Shown here one piece after another: positions 1 to 6,398 of a stretch of DNA of 7,914 bases; position 1 is the first letter of the stretch; the number at the start of each line of letters is the position of its first letter. This DNA is from CAYSHJ01 sp964589725 (lineage in GTDB: Bacteria; Planctomycetota; Planctomycetia; Planctomycetales; Planctomycetaceae). Below the pieces are notes generated by a model, which was given only the letters and a program-made list of their open reading frames with translations, was not told where the DNA came from and did no database searches. A program made the translations under genes and the position numbers. Where the stretch lies: positions 1 through 7,914 of the forward strand of contig CAZPUJ010000264.1 of assembly GCA_964589725.1 (NCBI GenBank). Reading direction: 5' to 3'.

Positions 1-314
1 GCGAACAATTTCAGTGGCTTGCCACCGAGATCACGGAATTGGGAGGCGAGGCGACGCTGTGGACGTCGGACTTAATTTATGCCACCGACGAGCAGGCGTT
101 GCAGCGGCAGTTCGAGCAACAGGTGGAATCAATCTACGGCGAGATTCTCGCAGACCTGAAGCACAAGCAGCATGACTTAGTCGTGCTTTCGAAACACTAT
201 CAGCAAGCTCAAGCGTTGGACTTCTTTCCGAGCCGATTGGGCCAGCAAGTTCGCAGCAAGTTGCTGGCGGCTGAAGGCCACCGCGCCAAACGCCCCAAAG
301 GACGCAACTCATGA
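1..314 (+). CDS. chrB: ChrB N-terminal-domain protein, 3' end (chromate resistance)
   Basis: This is the C-terminal ~103 residues of a protein whose start lies left of the window. The first complete codon is at 3 and the TGA stop is at 312-314. The visible start reads EQFQWLATEITELGGEATLW, which matches the ChrB N-terminal domain pattern in which 'FQWLA..I...GGEATL' is followed by a charged helical tail. Near the end, HYQQAQALDFFPSRLGQQV matches the 'AIDFFP' segment that closes this domain. The protein then stops after a short basic tail (KRPKGRNS), so the ChrB C-terminal domain found in full-length ChrB (~300 residues) is absent. ChrB proteins are described as chromate-responsive regulators or accessory factors of chr operons. 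A stand-alone N-terminal domain may keep only part of that role. The next genes (propeller, superoxide dismutase, ChrA) support the assignment. The family call comes from remembered motifs and was not searched. Confidence 0.8.
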   Translation, partial: EQFQWLATEITELGGEATLWTSDLIYATDEQALQRQFEQQVESIYGEILADLKHKQHDLVVLSKHYQQAQALDFFPSRLGQQVRSKLLAAEGHRAKRPKGRNS

Positions 315-335
315 AGTGGGTCACGTGGGAACATG

Positions 336-341
336 AAGGAG
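336..341 (+). promoter_or_regulatory. Ribosome binding site of the propeller gene
   Basis: AAGGAG lies 8 nt before the ATG at 350. It decides the start in favour of 350 over the ATG at 311, which overlaps the chrB stop as ATGA but has no comparable site and would put 13 charged residues in front of the signal peptide. Confidence 0.75.
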
Positions 342-349
342 AGAGAATC

Positions 350-2008
350 ATGGCTAATGCAAATCGCTCGTTTGGAAGAGTGTGTATTCTTGTGTTGGCC
401 GTGGGTGTGATGTCGGTGCCATCGGCGAGCGCGGCGGAATGGAAGTTTGAGGACGCCAAAGTGGGCGAGTTGCCGAAGGGATGGTCCGCCGGGAAGACGG
501 GCGAAGGTCCGGGCAGCGTGTGGAAGGTGCTGGAAGACGCGACCGCACCGGCCGGCGCGAAGGTGTTGGGTCAGACGTCGAGCGACGGCATGGGGCCGCT
601 TTTCAATTTGTGCGTGAGCGCGGAGCCGAAGCTGGCCGATGTGGAAATCAGCTTGTCGCTGAAGGCAGTCAGTGGCAGGATCGACCAAGGGGGCGGTCCC
701 GTCTGGCGGTATCAAGACGCGAACAACTACTACATCGCGCGCGTCAATCCGCTCGAAGACAACTTTCGCGTTTACAAAGTCATCGGCGGCAAGCGGACAC
801 AATTGGCGACAGCCGACGTGAAGGCCACAGCCGGTGAATGGCATAAACTGCGAATCGTGCATCGCGGCGACAGCCTTCAATGCTCGCTCAATGCCAAGCT
901 GCTGCTGCATGTGAAGGACGATGCGATCCTGAAGTCTGGTCAGATTGGTTTGTGGACCAAGGCGGACGCGGTCACGTCGTTCGATGCGATCACCGTCAAG
1001 AGTCACGGTGTCTCCAGCGAGCGAGCTGCAGCCGACCGTTCGCTCATTGCGGCGGGCGGAGCACCTTCGGCCAACACGCCGAAGCAAGTCTTCGTCGTCA
1101 ACACAGGTGACGCCTCCGTGTCGCTGGTGGATCTGGCGACGATGAAAGAGGTCTCGCGGCACAAGGTCGGACCGCGTCCCTATGGCATCGCCGTGATGCG
1201 CGACGGCAAGTCCGTCGCGGTCGGGGTCGAGGACGAAGAGTGCGTGAAGTTCTTTTCGCTGCCGGCGTTTGAATTGCAAGCCAAAGTGCCGATCGGCAAG
1301 ATGCACAACGACCACATCATTCTCTCGACCGACGGCCGCGAGATCTACGTCGCCAACTTCTACAGTGACGACGTGTTTGTGATCGACGTGGCTTCGCGGA
1401 AGGAAGCGGCTCGCATTACCGGTTGTAGCGCCCCGCATGTTGTGAAGTACGGGCCATTGCGCCAGCGAGCGTTCGTGACCTGCAAGAAAGTCACCGGCAT
1501 CGCGATCATCGACCCCGCCGACAAGAAGTTGTTGAAGTTCCACCAACTCAACGTCAACCCACGCAGCCTGACGTTCTCGCCGGACGAGTCGAAGGTGTAT
1601 TTCGGCTCGTTCTGGGTCAACGGCTTCTTTGAGATGGATACCGAGTCGGGCAAAGTCACGCGGCTGTTCGCGTTTGACCCGCCCACCGACAACAAAGCCG
1701 ATCAGGAAGTGACATACCACGGTGTTGAAGCGGTTGGTAACAACATCGTGCTGGCTGCAAATGAAGGCCGGTCCTATGTTGATGCCGTCGATGTCACAAC
1801 CGGCAAGCTGCTTGATCGCCTCAGCGTCTCCAAGCCGTGTTGCGTCGAACGCATCCCTGGCCCCGCCGACGCCACGACGCGCGTGCTCATCAGCAACCTC
1901 GGCAACGCAACGTTAGAACTCGCCGAAGTCGGGCGTGACGGCAAGCTGCAGTCGCTCGGCAAAGCCCAAGTCGGCGCAGCTCCCAAACGAGTCGCGTTTT
2001 TGCCGTAG
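350..2008 (+). CDS. Secreted LamG/DUF1080-like plus YVTN beta-propeller protein in the chr operon
   Basis: The protein has 552 residues. It begins with a Sec signal peptide: Arg6 and Arg10, a hydrophobic core at about 11-23, and a likely cut after the ASAA stretch at 26-29. Residues ~30-217 resemble a concanavalin-like LamG/DUF1080 (3-keto-disaccharide hydrolase-type) fold, with 'DANNYYIARVNP', 'GEWHKLRIVHRGD' and 'SGQIGLWTKADA' as the family's recurring strands. A linker follows, then a YVTN-type propeller from ~246 to the end with repeats such as 'VFVVNTGDASVSLVDLAT' and 'IYVANFYSDDVFVIDVAS'. Blade-start positions carry His322, His363, His457 and the pair Cys497-Cys498. It starts 35 nt after chrB, so the two are probably co-transcribed. 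No catalytic function can be read from the sequence. An exported binding, scaffold or redox role beside the chromate genes is inference. It is not a standard chr operon member. The alternative start at 311 is less likely. Confidence 0.85.
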   Translation: MANANRSFGRVCILVLAVGVMSVPSASAAEWKFEDAKVGELPKGWSAGKTGEGPGSVWKVLEDATAPAGAKVLGQTSSDGMGPLFNLCVSAEPKLADVEISLSLKAVSGRIDQGGGPVWRYQDANNYYIARVNPLEDNFRVYKVIGGKRTQLATADVKATAGEWHKLRIVHRGDSLQCSLNAKLLLHVKDDAILKSGQIGLWTKADAVTSFDAITVKSHGVSSERAAADRSLIAAGGAPSANTPKQVFVVNTGDASVSLVDLATMKEVSRHKVGPRPYGIAVMRDGKSVAVGVEDEECVKFFSLPAFELQAKVPIGKMHNDHIILSTDGREIYVANFYSDDVFVIDVASRKEAARITGCSAPHVVKYGPLRQRAFVTCKKVTGIAIIDPADKKLLKFHQLNVNPRSLTFSPDESKVYFGSFWVNGFFEMDTESGKVTRLFAFDPPTDNKADQEVTYHGVEAVGNNIVLAANEGRSYVDAVDVTTGKLLDRLSVSKPCCVERIPGPADATTRVLISNLGNATLELAEVGRDGKLQSLGKAQVGAAPKRVAFLP

Positions 2009-2094
2009 GTCAGGCTTTCAAGCCTGACCAGCTTGTGAGTAACCACCGCGCGAAATCAACCTCAAACCGAGTCAGCCTGGAAAGGCTGACCTAC
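2005..2094. repeat. Two-hairpin palindromic repeat filling the propeller-sod spacer
   Basis: Two hairpins lie in this spacer. The first has 10-bp arms GGTCAGGCTT (2008-2017) and AAGCCTGACC (2020-2029). The second has 8-bp arms GTCAGCCT (2071-2078) and AGGCTGAC (2083-2090) around a GGAA loop. The outer ends also pair: GTAGGTCAGGCT (2005-2016) against AGGCTGACCTAC (2083-2094), 11 of 12. The result is an inverted pair of related palindromes, as in REP/BIME-like elements. The element starts inside the propeller stop codon region and ends exactly at the sod ribosome binding site. It may be a repeat insertion, an mRNA-stabilising or attenuating hairpin pair, or both. Confidence 0.8.
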
Positions 2095-2100
2095 AAGGAG
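2095..2100 (+). promoter_or_regulatory. Ribosome binding site of the superoxide dismutase gene
   Basis: AAGGAG lies 5 nt before the ATG at 2106 and directly abuts the end of the palindromic repeat. The second hairpin of that repeat could therefore influence access to this site. Confidence 0.75.
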
Positions 2101-2105
2101 ACATC

Positions 2106-2828
2106 ATGAGCGATCTTTCTCGACGCAACTTTCTCTTCGCCTCATCAGGGGCAGCGGCAGGCACGTTCGCCGTTGCCGGGCGGCTCGATGCCGCTGAGGG
2201 AGACGGGCACAAGCTCGACTTCTCCGCGAGCGGACTGGTCACGGGGACTCCGAAGCCTCTGAGACACAAGGCGATTCCCGGGTTCCTCAGCGCCGAGCAG
2301 ATCGCGCCGCATCACACGGCGCACTACGGCGGCGCGTTGAAAGCGGTCACGGCGGCCGACGCACGGCTGGAAGAGGCGACGAAGTCCGGCACGACCGTGG
2401 ACGCCGCCGCCTTCGGGCAACTCAAGCGGATCATCAACAGCCGAGGCAACAGTGTCGTGTTGCACGAAATGTACTTCGACGGCCTCGCACCAAAAGCCCC
2501 CGACCCGGTCGCCGACGTGCGAGCCGCCATCGAGCAGCGCTTCGGCTCACTGGAAAAGTGGTCGACCGATTTCACGACCAGCGCGAAAGAAGCCGCTGGC
2601 TGGGCGATGCTCGTGCGGCATCCGGTTAACGGCAAGCTCTACAACGTCGTCAGCGACGAACACGCAATGGGCCTGCTGTGGATGGCCGTGCCGCTGGTGG
2701 TCATCGACGTGTACGAGCACGCCTTCTACATCGACTACCAAAACCGCAAGGCCGAGTACGTCGACAAGTTCATGCAGCACATCGACTGGAACGAAGCCAG
2801 TGCCCGATTCCGCTGGGCTTCGCGGTAG
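2106..2828 (+). CDS. chrC: Tat-exported Fe/Mn superoxide dismutase, ChrC type
   Basis: The 240-residue protein would convert superoxide to peroxide and oxygen. Chromate reduction generates superoxide, and ChrC-type dismutases are known members of chr operons. It opens with a twin-arginine signal, SRRNFLF at 5-11 plus an Ala/Gly-rich stretch to about 25, so a folded, metal-loaded enzyme is probably exported. The four metal ligands of the Fe/Mn family are present: His69 (HH at 69-70), His120 in LHEMYF, and Asp201 and His205 in DVYEHAFY. The usual second-sphere Gln is not seen. His186, 15 residues before Asp201, falls where some iron enzymes such as the mycobacterial one have His. The segment HHTAHYGGAL lacks the common Tyr34-type residue; the ChrC family typically shows HHxxxYGGA there. 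The C-terminal YVDKFMQHIDWNEASARF is typical of the fold. The superfamily call is strong. The ChrC label rests on context and these motifs. Metal preference cannot be told. Confidence 0.9.
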   Translation: MSDLSRRNFLFASSGAAAGTFAVAGRLDAAEGDGHKLDFSASGLVTGTPKPLRHKAIPGFLSAEQIAPHHTAHYGGALKAVTAADARLEEATKSGTTVDAAAFGQLKRIINSRGNSVVLHEMYFDGLAPKAPDPVADVRAAIEQRFGSLEKWSTDFTTSAKEAAGWAMLVRHPVNGKLYNVVSDEHAMGLLWMAVPLVVIDVYEHAFYIDYQNRKAEYVDKFMQHIDWNEASARFRWASR

Positions 2829-2836
2829 CCGAAGCC
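2816..2836. repeat. Small hairpin across the sod stop codon
   Basis: GGCTTCG (2816-2822) and CGAAGCC (2830-2836) form a 7-bp perfect stem with a 7-nt loop that holds the sod stop codon. An A-rich patch, not a T-run, follows, so it is not a classical terminator on the + strand. Confidence 0.5.
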
Positions 2837-2897
2837 TTGTCGGCGAGAAAAACCAGCCACCTGGAGTGCGATACCTCGCGCGGCCCAGAATGAAACA

Positions 2898-2969
2898 GGC
2901 GAGCGGGGCGGCGTCAGCCCCCCGGTCCAGGAGCGAAGTCACCGGGGGGCTGACGCCGCCCCGCTCGCC
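2898..2969. repeat. Perfect 29-bp inverted repeat between sod and chrA
   Basis: The left arm (2898-2926) and right arm (2941-2969) are exact reverse complements over 29 bp, separated by a 14-nt loop. The arms are very GC-rich (GGCGAGCGGGGCGGCG at the left tip). In RNA this is an extremely stable hairpin on either strand. No T-run follows the right arm. It could be a REP-like or MITE-like repeat, or an operon-internal structure that lowers chrA expression relative to sod. The perfect symmetry suggests recent arrival or active maintenance. Confidence 0.9.
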
Positions 2970-3050
2970 AAAACATTTCGCTATTGTCCGCTCCGAGAAT
3001 AGCTTTCGATCAGAGTCCGTTTTGACCTTCAGAACAGCGAGGCTTTTGCG

Positions 3051-4436
3051 TTGACCACCATCGATGAGCCGCTGTCCGGCGCGCGTGTCCCGGTTTCGCT
3101 CCGCGAGGCATTCTGGGTGTGGAGCCGCATCGCATGTCTGAGCTTCGGTGGGCCGGCGGGGCAGATCGCGGTCATGCACCGCATCCTGGTCGAAGAGAAA
3201 AAGTGGGTCAGCGAGGAGCGGTTTCTGCACGCGCTCAACTTCTGCATGTTGCTGCCGGGGCCGGAGGCTCAGCAGTTGACGGTCTACATTGGCTGGCTGA
3301 TGCACGGGGTGCTTGGCGGGCTGCTGGCCGGGACATTGTTCGTGCTGCCGGGCTTCGTTTCGATCCTGCTGCTGAGCCTGCTGTACGTCGGCGGCAGCGG
3401 GACGGCGTTGGTCGCCGGGCTGTTCGTCGGTTTGAAACCGGCGGTAATAGCGGTCGTGATCGAGGCGGTCATTCGCATCGGCAAGAAGGTGCTGAAGAAC
3501 CGCGCGATGTTCGGCCTGTCCGTAGCCGCGTTCATCGCGATCTTCTTTTGCGGCGTGGCGTTTCCGGTCATCGTGCTCTCGGCGGGATTGATCGGCTTCG
3601 TGGGAGGCCGTGTGCGTCCCGAGCTGTTCGCGGTCTTGAAGGGACACGCGGCGAAGGCTCACGCCGAAGTGAACGCGGCACCGGTGAGATATCTGCTGGA
3701 TGACGTGCATCCGCCAGTGCTGCCGAGTTGGTCGCGAACTCTGCGAGTCTGTGCCGTGTGGTTGCCATTGTGGCTCGGCCCCGTCGCGGCCTTGTGGTGG
3801 CGGTTCGGGCCGGAGCACACCTTCACACGCGTCGGCGTCTTCTTCAGCGAAGCGGCGACGGTGACGTTCGGCGGAGCGTATGCCGTCTTAGGCTATCTCG
3901 CGCAGGCCGCCGTCGAACGCTATCACTGGTTGCAACCGTCGGAGATGCTCGACGGCCTGGGCATGGCGGAAACGACTCCCGGCCCGCTCATCATGGTCAC
4001 GCAGTTCGTCGGCTTCTTGGCGACGTACCGCAATCCGGGCGAGCTGTCGCCCATCATGGCGGGAGTGCTGGGCTCAATGCTGACGACGTGGGTCACGTTC
4101 GCACCGTGCTTCTTTTGGATTTTCCTCGGCGCACCGTCGGTCGAGCGTCTGCGCGGCAACATCGCGCTGACCGCAGCACTGTCGGCAATCACGGCGGCGG
4201 TCGTCGGAGTTGTACTCAATCTCGCGGTCTGGTTCTCGTTGCACGTGCTGTTTGGTCACGTCGAGGAGAGACACTGTTTCGGACTGAGACTGCTGATCCC
4301 CGACGTGACGACGATTCAGCCACTGACCTGCGTGCTAGCCGTTGCGGCGTGCGTCGGCACGTTTCACTTCAAGATCGGCATCGGCTGGACATTAGCAGCC
4401 TGCGCGGCCGTTGGGATTGTCGCGAAAGCGTACTGA
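3051..4436 (+). CDS. chrA: ChrA chromate transporter, two-domain long form
   Basis: The 461-residue membrane protein of the CHR family exports chromate from the cytoplasm. The two homologous halves are visible. The first half has SFGGPAGQI (FGGP at 32-35) and LLPGPEAQQL (PGP at 69-71). The second half has TFGGAYAVL (FGGAY at 273-277) and TTPGPLIM (TPGPL at 309-313). A charged linker at about 200-235 joins them. Many hydrophobic segments follow, as expected, and the length fits the long-chain CHR class. The start is TTG at 3051. It is the only usable start codon between the upstream in-frame stop at 3000 and the first conserved motif, and GAGG at 3039-3042 gives a weak ribosome binding site. 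The gap from sod is 222 nt and holds the 29-bp inverted repeat, so chrA may be partly uncoupled from the upstream genes. The family call is firm. Confidence 0.95.
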   Translation: MTTIDEPLSGARVPVSLREAFWVWSRIACLSFGGPAGQIAVMHRILVEEKKWVSEERFLHALNFCMLLPGPEAQQLTVYIGWLMHGVLGGLLAGTLFVLPGFVSILLLSLLYVGGSGTALVAGLFVGLKPAVIAVVIEAVIRIGKKVLKNRAMFGLSVAAFIAIFFCGVAFPVIVLSAGLIGFVGGRVRPELFAVLKGHAAKAHAEVNAAPVRYLLDDVHPPVLPSWSRTLRVCAVWLPLWLGPVAALWWRFGPEHTFTRVGVFFSEAATVTFGGAYAVLGYLAQAAVERYHWLQPSEMLDGLGMAETTPGPLIMVTQFVGFLATYRNPGELSPIMAGVLGSMLTTWVTFAPCFFWIFLGAPSVERLRGNIALTAALSAITAAVVGVVLNLAVWFSLHVLFGHVEERHCFGLRLLIPDVTTIQPLTCVLAVAACVGTFHFKIGIGWTLAACAAVGIVAKAY

Positions 4437-4801
4437 CTCCGAAACTCGACAGATCGCGAATCACGGTGGTTCTGAATTGGCGATTCAAGAAGCTTCCCGA
4501 GCCAGTCATCGTTCTCGGTGCTACCTCGCGGGATTTCTGCTGTTCCCGTTCGTGCACGGATGAGCGACGGAAGTTCGATGCCCGGACAAATCACTCGGCA
4601 TTTCTTGATGACTGGCCATACCGCGGCTAAGCTCCTGCCGCTGTTGCTGAGAGCCTCGCAAGCTTGTGCGACTTTCGGCTGTTTCGTGCCACCAGACTTT
4701 GAGCTCTTGCAGAAAACCGAAGAGACTGCTGAAAGCGTGCCTGGCATCGTTCAGCAGTTGGTTTTGTCGAGTGGCTCACAGAGAAATCGCGACTATAGGG
4801 C
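4437..4801. other. Lower-GC spacer without a convincing gene
   Basis: This 365-nt gap between chrA and the enolase-family gene has about 54% GC (my count over 4441-4800), against about 67% in sampled parts of the flanking genes. A + strand frame from ATG 4560 stays open into the next gene and reads plausibly for about 75 residues (for example LLPLLLRASQACATFGCF). I recognise no family, and there is no ribosome binding site. No clear terminator for chrA or promoter for the next gene was seen. It may be a decayed gene or the edge of a transferred block. Confidence 0.5.
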
Positions 4802-6154
4802 ATGCCGAAGAATACCGACATCCGCGTCGTTGAGGCGTTTTGCGAGTTTGCGCCAATCACGTTTCGAGCGCCGTTGAAATTCGGCGGGCGAGTGATCGAC
4901 AAATCGTTCATTATCAATGTCGAAGTGATCGTAGAGAACAAGTCGGGCAAACATGCGAAAGGGTTTGGCAGCATGCCCGTCGGCAATGTCTGGGCATGGC
5001 CGTCGGATAAGGTCAGCACCGCTCAGGCAGAAAAGGCCATGAGCACGTTCACCGAACGTGTTTGTGACCTCGTCACGCTGTATCCCGATTACTCGCATCC
5101 GCTGGATATCGTTTACGACTTGTCCGGCGAGTACGCGCACCTCGGCAAGACAATTCCGCAGGAGATGAAGCTCGCCGAGCCGATGCCCGAACTGGCGGAA
5201 CTCGTCGCGGCCAGTCCCGTCGACGCCGCGATTCACGATGGTTTTGGCCGAGTCAATCAGATTAACAGCTTCAACGGCTTGTCGAAGGCGTTCGTCAGCT
5301 CCGACTTGTCCGAGTACCTCGACAAGCAATTCAAGGGCGAATATCTCGATCAGTACACGTTGCGCGAGCCGAAGCCGCGCATGCCACTGTACCACTTGGT
5401 CGGCGCGTTGGACCCGCTGACCGACGCGGACATCACCAAGCGCATCAAAGACGGCTTGCCGGAAACTCTGCCCGAGTGGATCAACTACAACGGGCTGACG
5501 CATCTCAAAATCAAGCTCAACGGCGACGACTTGACCTGGGACGTCGAGCGCGTGCTGTCGGTCGACCGTATCGCGACCGAGACACAAGCCAAGCGCGGTT
5601 GCAAAGAATGGGTGTACTCGACCGACTTCAACGAGAAGTGCCAGGACGCCGCCTATGTGCTGGAGTTCCTGGCCAAAATCAAGGCCGGTTCGCCCGCGGC
5701 ATACGATCGCATTCAGTACATTGAGCAACCGACCAGCCGGGACTTAAAGGCGCATCCGGAGCTGAAGCTGCACGAAGTTTCCAAGCTCAAGCCGGTCGTG
5801 CTGGATGAGGGCCTGGTTGATTACGAAGCGTTGTTGCTGGGCCGCGAGCAAGGCTACACCGGCGTGGCGCTCAAGGCGTGCAAAGGGCAGACGGACTCGC
5901 TGATCCTCGCGGCGGCGGCGCAAAAGCTCGGCCTGTTCCTGTGTGTGCAAGACCTCTCGTGCCCCGGCTTCTCGTTCCTGCACTCGGCCAGCTTGGCCGC
6001 TCGCATCCCCACCGTCGCGGCCATCGAGGGGAACAGCCGTCAATACTGCCCCGCGGGCAACAAGCCGTGGGCCAAACGCTTCCCCAGCATGTTCGAGATC
6101 AAAGACGGCACCGTCGGCACCAGCGCGCTCAACGGCGAAGGGCTGGGCTTTTGA
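4802..6154 (+). CDS. Enolase-superfamily protein, mandelate racemase/muconate lactonizing type
   Basis: The 450-residue, probably cytoplasmic protein has no signal peptide. The N-terminal IRVVEAFCEFAPITFRAPLKFGG matches the capping domain of this superfamily. The barrel motifs appear in order: KIK (Lys236, Lys238) as the catalytic K-x-K, then the metal ligands Asp275 (TDFN), Glu308 (IEQP) and Asp335 (VLDEG), then a lysine in ALKACKGQ (Lys358 or Lys361) at the sixth-strand position. This set fits the muconate-lactonizing subgroup, which abstracts a proton alpha to a carboxylate with Mg2+ bound. I do not see the D-x-D near the C-terminus that marks dipeptide epimerases, and the ~450 length is longer than the common ~370. 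The substrate is unknown. The start at ATG 4802 has only AGGG two bases upstream (4797-4800), so initiation looks weak. It is read in the same direction as chrA, but the 365-nt gap argues against one operon. Confidence 0.85.
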   Translation: MPKNTDIRVVEAFCEFAPITFRAPLKFGGRVIDKSFIINVEVIVENKSGKHAKGFGSMPVGNVWAWPSDKVSTAQAEKAMSTFTERVCDLVTLYPDYSHPLDIVYDLSGEYAHLGKTIPQEMKLAEPMPELAELVAASPVDAAIHDGFGRVNQINSFNGLSKAFVSSDLSEYLDKQFKGEYLDQYTLREPKPRMPLYHLVGALDPLTDADITKRIKDGLPETLPEWINYNGLTHLKIKLNGDDLTWDVERVLSVDRIATETQAKRGCKEWVYSTDFNEKCQDAAYVLEFLAKIKAGSPAAYDRIQYIEQPTSRDLKAHPELKLHEVSKLKPVVLDEGLVDYEALLLGREQGYTGVALKACKGQTDSLILAAAAQKLGLFLCVQDLSCPGFSFLHSASLAARIPTVAAIEGNSRQYCPAGNKPWAKRFPSMFEIKDGTVGTSALNGEGLGF

Positions 6155-6156
6155 AG

Positions 6157-6185
6157 GACGAATGACGAACGACCCAATGACGAAA
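6157..6185. repeat. Imperfect GACGAA tandem repeat
   Basis: GACGAA occurs at 6157, 6164 and 6179 just after the enolase-family stop. The inverse word GTCGTTCGT recurs at 6382-6390 near the end of the convergent protease gene and pairs with ACGAACGAC at 6165-6173. It looks like simple-repeat filler bracketing the spacer. Confidence 0.5.
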
Positions 6186-6192
6186 GTAAGAC

Positions 6193-6329
6193 CACGGCTG
6201 GCTAATTCTTGAATCTACGGAACCTGTAGCCCAGGCCCTTGTGGCCTGCGTGATGAGACTTCTGCCTTTTCTCCGACGATTTCAAATCCAAACTACAGAT
6301 TGCCCAAGACGACGAATTAGCCAGCCGTG
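6193..6329. repeat. 16-bp perfect inverted repeat in the convergent spacer
   Basis: CACGGCTGGCTAATTC (6193-6208) is the exact reverse complement of 6314-6329, with 105 nt between the arms. Inside lies a smaller hairpin, CAGGCC (6232-6237) with GGCCTG (6243-6248). Just outside is the 5-bp palindrome GTCAG-A-CTGAC (6333-6343). The spacer separates the + strand enolase-family gene from the - strand protease gene. The element could be a non-autonomous repeat insertion or a bidirectional transcription barrier. No coding sequence was seen in it. Confidence 0.75.
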
Positions 6330-6398
6330 AAAGTCAGACTGACCTTCATTGACAACTGACCAGATTCGTCCATTTGGATTCGTCGTTCGTGCATCCCT

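Noticed and set aside
311..349. ATG at 311 overlapping the chrB stop as a translationally coupled start of the propeller gene
   Set aside because: It would place 13 charged residues before a good Sec signal peptide, while ATG 350 has AAGGAG 8 nt upstream.
209..1720. 503-residue open frame on the minus strand
   Set aside because: It lies antisense to the propeller gene, is rich in Arg and His as shadows of GC-rich genes are, and has no recognisable motif. The + strand has a signal peptide, a ribosome binding site and clear domains.
2452..3054. 200-residue + strand frame overlapping sod and the spacer
   Set aside because: It is Ser/Thr/Arg-rich and out of frame with sod, typical of a shifted shadow. 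It has no ribosome binding site.
2547..3818. 423-residue open frame on the minus strand over sod and chrA
   Set aside because: It is low-complexity (Gln, Arg, His, Asp), runs straight through the perfect inverted repeat, and is antisense to two well-supported genes.
4455..4495. Possible terminator after chrA (short GAATC/GATTC pairing)
   Set aside because: The stem is only about 5 bp with a long loop and no T-run, within chance expectation.
4793..5728. 311-residue open frame on the minus strand
   Set aside because: It mirrors the enolase-family gene, whose catalytic motifs are read on the + strand. The minus frame has no family features.
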